This document shows, one piece after another, positions 1-5,403 of a stretch of DNA of 7,622 nucleotides (the first letter of the stretch is position 1; the number at the start of each line of letters is the position of its first letter). Below the pieces are notes generated by a model. It searched no databases. It was not told where the DNA came from and saw only the letters and a program-made list of their open reading frames with translations. The stretch comes from Prevotellaceae bacterium. Lineage in GTDB: Bacteria > Bacteroidota > Bacteroidia > Bacteroidales > UBA932. The stretch covers positions 1-7,622 of the forward strand of contig JAITPP010000204.1 in the NCBI GenBank assembly GCA_031289385.1, read 5' to 3'. The position numbers and the translations under genes are program-made.

Positions 1-115
1 ACAATATATTATTTAAAAATTCGTCATATTTTTTAGGTACTGTTTCAAAAAAATGTTCTACTTCATCAACAGCAATAATAATATCTTCTAAATATTTTTT
101 TATTCTATCATCCAT
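1..115 (-). CDS. hepT: HepT-like HEPN/DUF86 toxin, N-terminal fragment (3' end outside window)
   Basis: Only the first 38 codons are present; the frame is open to the window edge. The visible start, MDDRIKKYLEDIIIAVDEVE followed by HFFETVPKKYDEF, resembles the first helix of DUF86/HepT HEPN proteins, which typically begin with a D-x-R-I-x-K-Y-L-x-D-I-like stretch. HepT proteins are HEPN RNases acting as toxins; their catalytic R-x4-6-H motif lies further along and cannot be checked here. The ATG at 115-113 overlaps the end of the upstream nucleotidyltransferase by 8 nt (ATGGATGA contains its TGA). That suggests translational coupling and matches the usual MntA-HepT pairing. The identification relies on both the short sequence and this context. 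Toxicity is inferred, not seen. Confidence 0.75.
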   Translation of the reverse strand, partial: MDDRIKKYLEDIIIAVDEVEHFFETVPKKYDEFLNNIL

Positions 116-407
116 AAATCAAAATTTTTGAATTTTCTATATTTTTTCTGAGATAAGAATTACGAATAGGTTGTTCTTCCAATAAATCAACCTCGCGATT
201 AAATATGTTTTCTAACGAATATTTAAAATCAAAATAGTTTGTAAAATAATCAGTAATTGCCTGTTTATCAAAAACTACAATCAAATCAATATCGCTATGT
301 TCATCAAAATTTTCGGTAATAACAGAGCCAAATGCAAACAATTTTTTTACATTGTATTTATTGCACAAATCTGTTATTTGCGATGTGTAATTATTAAAAT
401 ATTTCAT
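108..407 (-). CDS. mntA: MntA-type minimal nucleotidyltransferase (antitoxin of MntA-HepT)
   Basis: This 99-residue protein is the size of a minimal nucleotidyltransferase. It carries the family signature G-S-x10-D-x-D exactly: G27-S28, ten residues, then D39-I40-D41. A third acidic residue, D74 in REVDLL, fits the metal-binding triad. In characterised MntA-HepT pairs the nucleotidyltransferase neutralises the HEPN RNase by adding AMP to a tyrosine near its active site. That mechanism is family knowledge, not visible here. The downstream gene overlaps its stop by 8 nt and looks like HepT, which supports the assignment. A TAnnTTTG-like -7 element lies just upstream at 429-436, so the pair may have its own promoter despite following the rhomboid gene closely on the same strand. 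The ATG at 407-405 is the natural start, placing the nucleotidyltransferase fold near the N-terminus. Confidence 0.88.
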   Translation of the reverse strand: MKYFNNYTSQITDLCNKYNVKKLFAFGSVITENFDEHSDIDLIVVFDKQAITDYFTNYFDFKYSLENIFNREVDLLEEQPIRNSYLRKNIENSKILIYG

Positions 408-428
408 ATCTCTGTTTTTTTATTTATG

Positions 429-436
429 CAAAAGTA
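429..436 (-). promoter_or_regulatory. Candidate -7 promoter element for mntA-hepT
   Basis: On the minus strand this reads TACTTTTG, an exact match to the Bacteroidetes -7 consensus TAnnTTTG. It lies about 21 nt before the mntA ATG, giving a predicted leader of roughly 10-15 nt. No good TTG or TTTG -33 element was found at the expected spacing, so this is a one-element match. Confidence 0.4.
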
Positions 437-444
437 CTTAAAAA

Positions 445-1053
445 TTAGGGATTTTTAATCATTTCAATAAAACGATACAACAATTGCGGCTCAATCAATA
501 TCGGATAGAGAAAACCAAAAATTGCGCCTGACAGATGTGCATCGTGATTTATATTATCGTTGCTTTTACGGCTCATGTAACTGCAATATGCAAGATATAA
601 CAGGGCAAATATAATTCCGGGAACGGGAACTATTGCCATAAACAATAATTTACGCCAAGGTTCAAAAAATATGCAGGCAAACAACACTGCCGACACCGCT
701 CCCGACGCGCCAACGCCGCGATATGCAAAATTATTGCGATGTTTTGCTATTGTTGTTATTGTTGCAAATGCCATGCCGCCGAAATATATTACCAAAAAAT
801 GTAATGCGCCATTTCCTGTAACATAATCAAAATACAGCAATAATGCTTGTCCGAACGAATAAAATACAAGCATATTTATAATAAGATGAGTCCAATCGGC
901 ATGAACAAAACCGTGAGTTATAACACGATACCATTCTTTGCGATGCACAACCATATAAGGCGACAGCAACATGCGCTCGAATAAGCGCGGAGTTTCAAAT
1001 GCAGCAATAGATGCAATTGAAGTGATTATTATAATTGTAAGAGTTAAATCCAT
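445..1053 (-). CDS. Rhomboid-family intramembrane serine protease
   Basis: This 202-residue polytopic membrane protein has the rhomboid layout. An N-terminal hydrophobic helix (about residues 4-19) is followed by a W-x-R segment (W41, R43) and HADWTHLIINM, with the conserved H56 and N60 (oxyanion region). The catalytic serine is S117 in GVGASGAV, and the catalytic histidine is H173 in DAHLSGAIFG. Several hydrophobic spans between these fit a six-helix core. Rhomboids cleave transmembrane segments of other membrane proteins within the inner membrane; the substrate is unknown. The gene follows holA by 31 nt on the same strand, with no obvious terminator between them, so co-transcription is plausible. 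No specific rhomboid subfamily symbol is assigned. Confidence 0.93.
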   Translation of the reverse strand: MDLTLTIIIITSIASIAAFETPRLFERMLLSPYMVVHRKEWYRVITHGFVHADWTHLIINMLVFYSFGQALLLYFDYVTGNGALHFLVIYFGGMAFATITTIAKHRNNFAYRGVGASGAVSAVLFACIFFEPWRKLLFMAIVPVPGIIFALLYLAYCSYMSRKSNDNINHDAHLSGAIFGFLYPILIEPQLLYRFIEMIKNP

Positions 1054-1084
1054 TTTTAATTTGTATTGTTTTTATATTATTATT

Positions 1085-2134
1085 TTATTTTAACGGTATA
1101 TAATCAACATTAAATATTTTAGAAGTCAATTCGCGCAACAGTTCGCCGTCGTCGGCTTCTACATAGTTAAATCCTTTGCTTTTCATATCGTATTCGCGCA
1201 ACAGCGATATTACTTTTACGATTTGCTGTAAATTGTAATTGCGAGCCGCAGTGTCGTAATCTTTCATAAAAAACGGATTTATTCCGAGTGCTGAAATATC
1301 ACGGTTTCGTCGGCGCAAGTCATGCAATTTCAACAGTTTTGAAAATTGCGAAAACAGCGTTGCAATAGTTAAATTCAGAGGATAATCTTTTGGATTTTTT
1401 GTGAAATGCAAAACAATTTTATTCGCTTTCATCACTTCGCGTTTTGATATTGCATTGCACAACTCAAAAGTATTGTAATCTCTGCTTATTCCTATGTTTT
1501 TTTCAATATCGAGCGTTGTTATTTTTTTTCTGTTTTCGGGCAAAACCGTAAACAATTTATTCAGTTCGTTTACAATTTTGCTTAAATCAGTTCCCAAAAA
1601 ATCTGCCAGAATTAATGCCGCAGTCGGTTCTATATCAAAACCTTGCTGTTTTATATACGTCGAAATCCACGTCGAAACTTTGTCGTCGTAAAGTTTTACC
1701 GATTCAAGCACTTCGCCGTTTTTCAAAACAGTTTTATAAAATGATGTGCGTTTATCTATGGTTTTGCCTTTGTAGCATATCACCAAAATAGTCGATTTCA
1801 AAGGATTTTTTATATATCCTTCAAGTTCTTCTATTTTTTTAATTTCCTGAGCCTCGCGCACAATTATAACCTGATAATTTGCCATCATCGGAAAACGCCG
1901 CGCCGAATCGGAAATCAAACTAATATCAACAACATCTTTTCCGTAAATAACGGTTTGATTAAACGAACGTTCGCTTTCGGGCAAAACATTGTTTGCTATA
2001 AAATCGCTAAGTTTATCAATATAATAAACCTCATCGCCCATTAGAATATAAACGGGTTTGTAAATTTTATTTTTCAAATCGCCAAGTATTTGATTATACT
2101 TTGTGATAGTATCTTTTCCGCTAAATTTTGCCAT
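1085..2134 (-). CDS. holA: DNA polymerase III, delta subunit
   Basis: The 349-residue length is normal for HolA, the clamp-loader subunit that binds and opens the beta sliding clamp. The N-terminal AAA+-like region carries the delta-type motif YILMGDEVYYID (residues 29-40). RRFPMM (79-84), a hydrophobic strand with VIIVREAQ, and a stretch ending in TILVICYKGKTIDKR are also as expected. The C-terminal half, with IVNELNKL, FELCNAISKR and LFSQFSKLLKLH, matches the helical collar domain. The ATG at 2134-2132 precedes MAKFSGKD and lies 19 nt after a good -7 element. In other Bacteroidetes, as I recall, holA lies near a gene for an HsdR N-terminal-domain protein. Here that gene is also present, but separated from holA by a beta-barrel gene and two heptamer arrays. 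Confidence 0.92.
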   Translation of the reverse strand: MAKFSGKDTITKYNQILGDLKNKIYKPVYILMGDEVYYIDKLSDFIANNVLPESERSFNQTVIYGKDVVDISLISDSARRFPMMANYQVIIVREAQEIKKIEELEGYIKNPLKSTILVICYKGKTIDKRTSFYKTVLKNGEVLESVKLYDDKVSTWISTYIKQQGFDIEPTAALILADFLGTDLSKIVNELNKLFTVLPENRKKITTLDIEKNIGISRDYNTFELCNAISKREVMKANKIVLHFTKNPKDYPLNLTIATLFSQFSKLLKLHDLRRRNRDISALGINPFFMKDYDTAARNYNLQQIVKVISLLREYDMKSKGFNYVEADDGELLRELTSKIFNVDYIPLK

Positions 2135-2152
2135 TTATTTTATTATATGATG

Positions 2153-2160
2153 CAAAGATA
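2153..2160 (-). promoter_or_regulatory. Candidate -7 promoter element for holA
   Basis: On the minus strand this reads TATCTTTG followed by CA, an exact match to TAnnTTTG in a very typical Bacteroidetes context. It is 18 nt upstream of the holA ATG. A -33 TTG/TTTG was not found; the -33 position falls where heptamer array 2187-2235 begins, so the repeat may have replaced the upstream element. Confidence 0.5.
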
Positions 2161-2186
2161 ATATTTTTTTATTATTTTTGTGGTTG

Positions 2187-2235
2187 TAAGTTGTAAGTCG
2201 TAAGTTGTAAGTTGTAAGTTGTAAGTCGTAAGTCT
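2187..2235 (+). repeat. TAAGTYR heptamer array, copy 1 (7 units)
   Basis: Seven consecutive 7-bp units, read on the plus strand, end in TG, CG, TG, TG, TG, CG and a degenerate CT. There are no insertions or deletions between units. The array fills much of the divergent intergenic region between holA (minus) and the beta-barrel gene (plus), sitting between the two candidate -7 elements. The rest of the 154-bp gap is AT-rich and contains only those promoter-like sequences. Confidence 0.95.
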
Positions 2236-2253
2236 TTGTTGAAATTTGGAACG

Positions 2254-2261
2254 TAAATTTA
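2254..2261 (+). promoter_or_regulatory. Candidate -7 promoter element for the beta-barrel gene
   Basis: TAAATTTA matches TAnnTTTG at 7 of 8 positions. A TTTG at 2235-2238 lies upstream, but with only 15 nt between the elements, shorter than the usual 19 or so. The predicted leader is about 20 nt. This is a tentative call. Confidence 0.28.
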
Positions 2262-2288
2262 ATTATTATTATATAAAATATTGTTATT

Positions 2289-2822
2289 ATGAAATCATTA
2301 GTAAAAAAATTATGCATTATTACAATTTTGTTTTGTGCAGCCAATAGTGTTTATGCTCAAACAGAACGTGATATTTATGCAGGAGTCGGCGCAGGATTTG
2401 ACTACGGCGGAATAGGCGGAAAAATAGAATATTTGCCTGCAAAACATTTCGGATTATTTGCAGGACTTGGATTTAATATGTCATCATTGGGATGGAATAT
2501 CGGCGCAACCTATAAAATTTTGCCCGACAAAAAAATTTCTCCTAATTTCATGGTTTTTTACGGATACAACGCCGTATTTCAAGTTGATGGAGATGCCGAT
2601 TATGCAGATAAATACAACACAACGTCCTATGGATTTACAATAGGAATGAATTTGGATGTTAAATCAGGCAGCAAAGGCAATAAATGGAGTTTCGGATTAT
2701 TCGTTCCATTTCGTTCAAGTAAATTCAGAAATAATTATGATGCTGCAAAAAACGACTCTTATTTAGACGTTGACGAACTTATTCCGATAGGCATTAGCGT
2801 TGGATATAATTTTAAGTTGTAA
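2289..2822 (+). CDS. Small secreted outer-membrane beta-barrel protein
   Basis: This 177-residue protein starts with a clear Sec signal peptide: charged MKSLVKK, a hydrophobic core to about residue 18, and a VYA-Q cleavage site after A23. The mature part alternates polar and hydrophobic/aromatic residues in glycine-rich strands (AGVGAGFDYGGIGG, FGLFAGLGFNM, WNIGATYKIL, NFMVFYGYNAVF, SYGFTIGMNL, WSFGLFVPF, IPIGISVGYNF). That pattern suggests an eight-strand-like outer-membrane barrel. No specific family or ligand is recognised. The C-terminus is unusual: the last codons AAG TTG TAA lie inside the first units of heptamer array 2813-2859. The final residues K176-L177 and the stop are therefore repeat-derived, and the usual terminal aromatic (F175) is two residues from the end. 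Confidence 0.85.
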   Translation: MKSLVKKLCIITILFCAANSVYAQTERDIYAGVGAGFDYGGIGGKIEYLPAKHFGLFAGLGFNMSSLGWNIGATYKILPDKKISPNFMVFYGYNAVFQVDGDADYADKYNTTSYGFTIGMNLDVKSGSKGNKWSFGLFVPFRSSKFRNNYDAAKNDSYLDVDELIPIGISVGYNFKL

Positions 2823-2859
2823 GTCATAAGTTATAAGTCGTAAGTTGTAAGTCGTAAGT
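2813..2859 (+). repeat. TAAGTYR heptamer array, copy 2 (6 units plus a partial)
   Basis: Six full units end in TG, CA, TA, CG, TG, CG, followed by a partial TAAGT. The first unit and the start of the second lie inside the 3' end of the beta-barrel gene and provide its stop codon. The array stops 10 nt before the ATG of the next gene, filling almost the whole intergenic gap. Confidence 0.95.
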
Positions 2860-2869
2860 AAGTTTGAAA

Positions 2870-3307
2870 ATGAATAACGAAAAATTAAATATCCGCAACA
2901 CTTCTGCGGGACAGGAGGTTTTTGACTGTGTGCGCAAAAAATATGTTGCTCTCACGCCCGAAGAATTGGTGCGGCAAAATACGATTTTGTATCTTTCAAA
3001 CACAAAAAAATATCCTGTAAATTTAATGCGCGTTGAAATTGGCATGAAACTGAATAATATGCAAAAACGATGCGATATTCTTATCTATAACCGCAATTTA
3101 ATTCCGCTGTTAATGGTTGAATGTAAGGCTGCTACCGTAAAAATTTCGCAAGACAGTTTCAATCAACTTTCGCGATACAATTTAATATTTAAAGTTCCGT
3201 ATCTCATAGCCACCAACAGTATCGACACATATTGTTGCAAAATAGATTTTGAAACACAATCATACAAATTTCTTAAAGAAATACCTGAATTTGAGGCGAT
3301 ATGTTAG
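2870..3307 (+). CDS. Solo HsdR N-terminal-domain protein (PD-(D/E)xK nuclease-like)
   Basis: This 145-residue protein resembles the HSDR_N_2 domain found at the N-terminus of type I restriction R subunits, here as a complete small protein. The middle has RVEIGMK (E56), then RCDILIYN with D69, and LLMVECKA with E84 and K86. That spacing fits the E...D...ExK nuclease core. A following Q99-L-S-R-Y103 segment is also typical. No helicase, methylase or specificity gene is nearby, so this is not a restriction locus. Such stand-alone proteins are common near holA in Bacteroidetes, in my recollection, and their function is not established. The ATG at 2870 is preferred; an in-frame TTG at 2864 would add only two residues. 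The gene begins 10 nt after a heptamer array. Confidence 0.82.
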   Translation: MNNEKLNIRNTSAGQEVFDCVRKKYVALTPEELVRQNTILYLSNTKKYPVNLMRVEIGMKLNNMQKRCDILIYNRNLIPLLMVECKAATVKISQDSFNQLSRYNLIFKVPYLIATNSIDTYCCKIDFETQSYKFLKEIPEFEAIC

Positions 3308-3326
3308 AATTTTTGGGTTATTATTT

Positions 3327-3347
3327 TCAATTCTTAATTCTTAATTC
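3327..3347 (+). repeat. TTMATTC heptamer array, small copy (about 3 units)
   Basis: Two exact TTAATTC units (3334-3347) follow a degenerate TCAATTC. This is the same 7-bp family as the 9-unit array at 5341-5403. It lies between the HsdR_N gene and the inverted repeat upstream of grpE. Confidence 0.7.
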
Positions 3348-3395
3348 CAAAATCCCTGCCTTTTTGGCATTGTTTTTTGTTTGGCAAGGATTTTG
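3348..3395 (+). terminator. Inverted repeat between the HsdR_N gene and grpE; possible terminator
   Basis: The arms 3348-3360 (CAAAATCCCTGCC) and 3383-3395 (GGCAAGGATTTTG) pair over 13 positions with one C-A mismatch, enclosing a 22-nt T-rich loop. The upper stem is GC-rich, and the right arm ends in TTTTG followed by TTTAA. A competing small hairpin, TGCC-TTTTT-GGCA (3357-3369), uses the same left arm. It could end the HsdR_N transcript or form structure in the grpE leader. The U-tract is weak, so the terminator role is uncertain. Confidence 0.45.
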
Positions 3396-3424
3396 TTTAA
3401 TATATTCATATCAAATTTTTAGAT

Positions 3425-3985
3425 ATGAAAAATAAAATCAATAAAGACAAAGAAAATCAGGATAATATAAGCGATAACATTGAAAATGAAAATGCAGATG
3501 TAGAAAATTCTGCCGAAAACACAAATGAAATTCAGACGGAAGTGCCGAGTTTTGAGGAAAAATTGGCAGAGGCTAATGACAGATATTTGCGTTTGTCTGC
3601 CGAATTTGACAATTATCGCAAACGCACGGCTCGCGAAAAATTGGACATTCTGCGAAACGGCGGCGAAGAAATTATAAAAGGCTTGCTTACTATTCTCGAC
3701 GATTTCGATAGATGTGTTTTATCGCTGGAAAATGCAACAGATTTAGACGCTGTAAAAGAGGGCGTTATATTAATTCAATCTAAATTATTGGGATTTTTGA
3801 AATCGCAGGGATTAACAGAAATTGAAACAATAAATCACGAATTAGATACAAATTTACACGATGCTGTTACCAAATTTCCTGTTGATGATAAATCTAAAAA
3901 AGGCAAAATTATTGATATTGCACAAAAAGGTTACATGCTCAACGACAAAGTGATACGTTTTGCAAAAGTAATTGTAGGAGAATAA
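3425..3985 (+). CDS. grpE: GrpE nucleotide exchange factor
   Basis: The 186-residue length is typical of GrpE, the cytoplasmic factor that releases ADP from DnaK. Residues 1-40 are an acidic, Asn/Glu-rich, low-complexity tail. The long coiled-coil helix follows, including LAEANDRYLRLSAEFDNYRKR (about 47-67), the family's conserved segment. The C-terminal beta domain carries HELDTNLHDAV (138-148) and the signature GYMLNDKVIRFAKVIVGE (169-186). The start ATG follows AT-rich sequence, with no obvious Shine-Dalgarno. The stop is 4 nt before dnaJ, so the two form an operon. No CIRCE inverted repeat is visible upstream. The only structure found there is the inverted repeat at 3348-3395. Confidence 0.97.
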   Translation: MKNKINKDKENQDNISDNIENENADVENSAENTNEIQTEVPSFEEKLAEANDRYLRLSAEFDNYRKRTAREKLDILRNGGEEIIKGLLTILDDFDRCVLSLENATDLDAVKEGVILIQSKLLGFLKSQGLTEIETINHELDTNLHDAVTKFPVDDKSKKGKIIDIAQKGYMLNDKVIRFAKVIVGE

Positions 3986-3989
3986 AATT

Positions 3990-5141
3990 ATGGCAAAACG
4001 AGATTTTTACGAAGTGCTGGGCGTGCAAAAAAATGCAACAGCCGAAGAAATAAAAAAGGCTTATCGCCAAAAGGCTATTCAATATCATCCCGATAAAAAT
4101 CCGGGCGATAAGGATGCCGAAGAAAAATTTAAAGAAGCCGCCGAAGCCTACGATACTCTTAGCGATGCAAACAAACGCACCCGCTACGATCAATTCGGAC
4201 ACGCAGGCGTTGAAAACAATGCAGGAAGCGGTGGTTTTAGTATGAATATGGAAGATATTTTTTCGCATTTCGGCGATATTTTCGGCGGACATTTCGGCGG
4301 CGCTTTCAGTTCGATGTTTGGCGGCGGAAACGGCTATGCGCCACAATACGTAAACAGAGGTTCGGATATTCGCATCCGCATAAAACTTACGCTCGAAGAA
4401 ATCGTCAAAGGCGTTGAGAAAAAAGTAAAAATAAACAAACTTGTTGCCTGCAATCATTGCCACGGCAGCGGTGCAAAAGACGGAAAATACAACACTTGCC
4501 AATCGTGCAACGGCTCGGGAAAAACAGTGAAAATTGTAAGATCAGTGTTCGGACAAATGCAGCAGGTATCAACATGCCCAATTTGTCAAGGACAAGGAAA
4601 AACAATTGCCGCGCCTTGCTCTAATTGCCGCGGCGAAGGAACAGTAAAACAAGAATCGGAAATAAATTTCAGAATCCCTGCCGGCATTGGCGAAGGTATG
4701 CAACTCACCGTATCGGAAAAAGGCAACGCTGCCAGACGCGGCGGAATAAACGGCGATTTACTTGTGCTGATTGAAGAAATTCCCGACAAAGAACTCATAC
4801 GAGATGGAAACGATTTATTATACACTTTATTCATAAATATTCCTCAGGCTGCGCTCGGATGTACAGTCGAAATACCAACAATAGGCGGAAAAGCAAAAAT
4901 TAAAATTGCATCAGGAACTCAGTCGGGTAAAATTTTGCGATTAAAAGGCAAAGGTATTCCCGATGTAAACGGGTACGGCATTGGCGATTTACTTGTATAT
5001 GTAAGCGTGTGGATTCCGAAAAATTTAAGTAAAGAAGAAGAAAAAATTCTGAAAAAATTAGAAGAATCCGAAAACTTTAAACCTAACCCCGGTATCGAAG
5101 ATAAAAGCATATTCGAACAAACCAGAAATATGGGGGATTAG
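3990..5141 (+). CDS. dnaJ: Chaperone DnaJ (type I Hsp40)
   Basis: A complete 383-residue type I DnaJ, the co-chaperone that delivers substrates to DnaK and stimulates its ATPase. Domains in order: J domain (4-70) with the HPD triad at 33-35; a Gly/Phe-rich linker (about 73-115); a zinc-binding domain with four C-x-x-C-x-G-x-G repeats (C154/C157, C170/C173, C196/C199, C210/C213), all cysteines intact; then the C-terminal substrate-binding domains (about 220-345). It starts 4 nt after grpE. A GGAG-like sequence inside the end of grpE could act as a ribosome binding site, unusual for this region. DnaK is not in the window. The TAG stop is followed after 3 nt by the 22-unit heptamer array, with no hairpin terminator visible. 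Confidence 0.98.
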   Translation: MAKRDFYEVLGVQKNATAEEIKKAYRQKAIQYHPDKNPGDKDAEEKFKEAAEAYDTLSDANKRTRYDQFGHAGVENNAGSGGFSMNMEDIFSHFGDIFGGHFGGAFSSMFGGGNGYAPQYVNRGSDIRIRIKLTLEEIVKGVEKKVKINKLVACNHCHGSGAKDGKYNTCQSCNGSGKTVKIVRSVFGQMQQVSTCPICQGQGKTIAAPCSNCRGEGTVKQESEINFRIPAGIGEGMQLTVSEKGNAARRGGINGDLLVLIEEIPDKELIRDGNDLLYTLFINIPQAALGCTVEIPTIGGKAKIKIASGTQSGKILRLKGKGIPDVNGYGIGDLLVYVSVWIPKNLSKEEEKILKKLEESENFKPNPGIEDKSIFEQTRNMGD

Positions 5142-5144
5142 ATG

Positions 5145-5298
5145 TAAGTTGTAAGTCGTAAGTTGTAAGTCGTAAGTTGTAAGTCGTAAGTTGTAAGTTG
5201 TAAGTTGTAAGTCGTTAGTCGTAAGTCGTAAGTCGTAAGTCGTAAGTTGTAAGTCATAAGTCGTAAGTCATAAGTCATAAGTCGTAAGTCATAAGTCG
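5145..5298 (+). repeat. TAAGTYR heptamer array, copy 3 (22 units, 154 bp)
   Basis: Twenty-two units are in perfect 7-bp phase with no indels. The first five bases are TAAGT in 21 units; one unit (5215-5221) is TTAGT. The last two bases are CG in 11 units, TG in 7 and CA in 4. TG units lie mostly in the first half, CA units only in the second half. The array occupies most of the 256-bp gap between the convergent dnaJ and era genes. The short stretch 5299-5340 between this and the next array is AT-rich with nothing recognisable. Confidence 0.98.
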
Positions 5299-5340
5299 TT
5301 GGTATTTAGTTATTAATCTTTGTTAATTATTAATTGCTAA

Positions 5341-5403
5341 TTCATTCTTAATTCTTCATTCTTCATTCTTAATTCTTAATTCTTCATTCTTAATTCTTCA
5401 TTC
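5341..5403 (+). repeat. TTMATTC heptamer array, 9 units (63 bp)
   Basis: Nine perfect 7-bp units of TTCATTC or TTAATTC, differing only at the third base (C, A, C, C, A, A, C, A, C in order). It is a different sequence from TAAGTYR but has the same period. The last unit overlaps the 3' end of era on the opposite strand and supplies its TGA stop (5400-5398). Confidence 0.97.

Noticed and set aside
2135..2344. Minus-strand ORF with a TYDLQLTTYNLRLTTYN segment
   Set aside because: It is the open reverse strand of heptamer array copy 1, overlapping the start of the beta-barrel gene; no domain is present.
2864..2869. TTG start for the HsdR_N protein
   Set aside because: It adds only two residues; the ATG at 2870 is the ordinary choice.
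2824..3045. Minus-strand ORF ending in repeat-coded residues
   Set aside because: It is antisense to the HsdR_N gene and open only because of array copy 2.
2870..3307. Type I restriction-modification system
   Set aside because: No helicase motor domain, methylase or specificity subunit lies in the window; the protein is a single short domain flanked by housekeeping genes.
3308..3424. CIRCE/HrcA operator upstream of grpE
   Set aside because: No TTAGCACTC-N9-GAGTGCTAA-like sequence is present; the inverted repeat there has an unrelated sequence and a longer loop.
3939..4502. 187-codon minus-strand ORF with hydrophobic segments
   Set aside because: It is a shadow on the opposite strand of dnaJ, whose J domain and zinc motifs are unmistakable.
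5145..5298. CRISPR array
   Set aside because: The period is 7 bp with no spacers; the units are contiguous tandem repeats.
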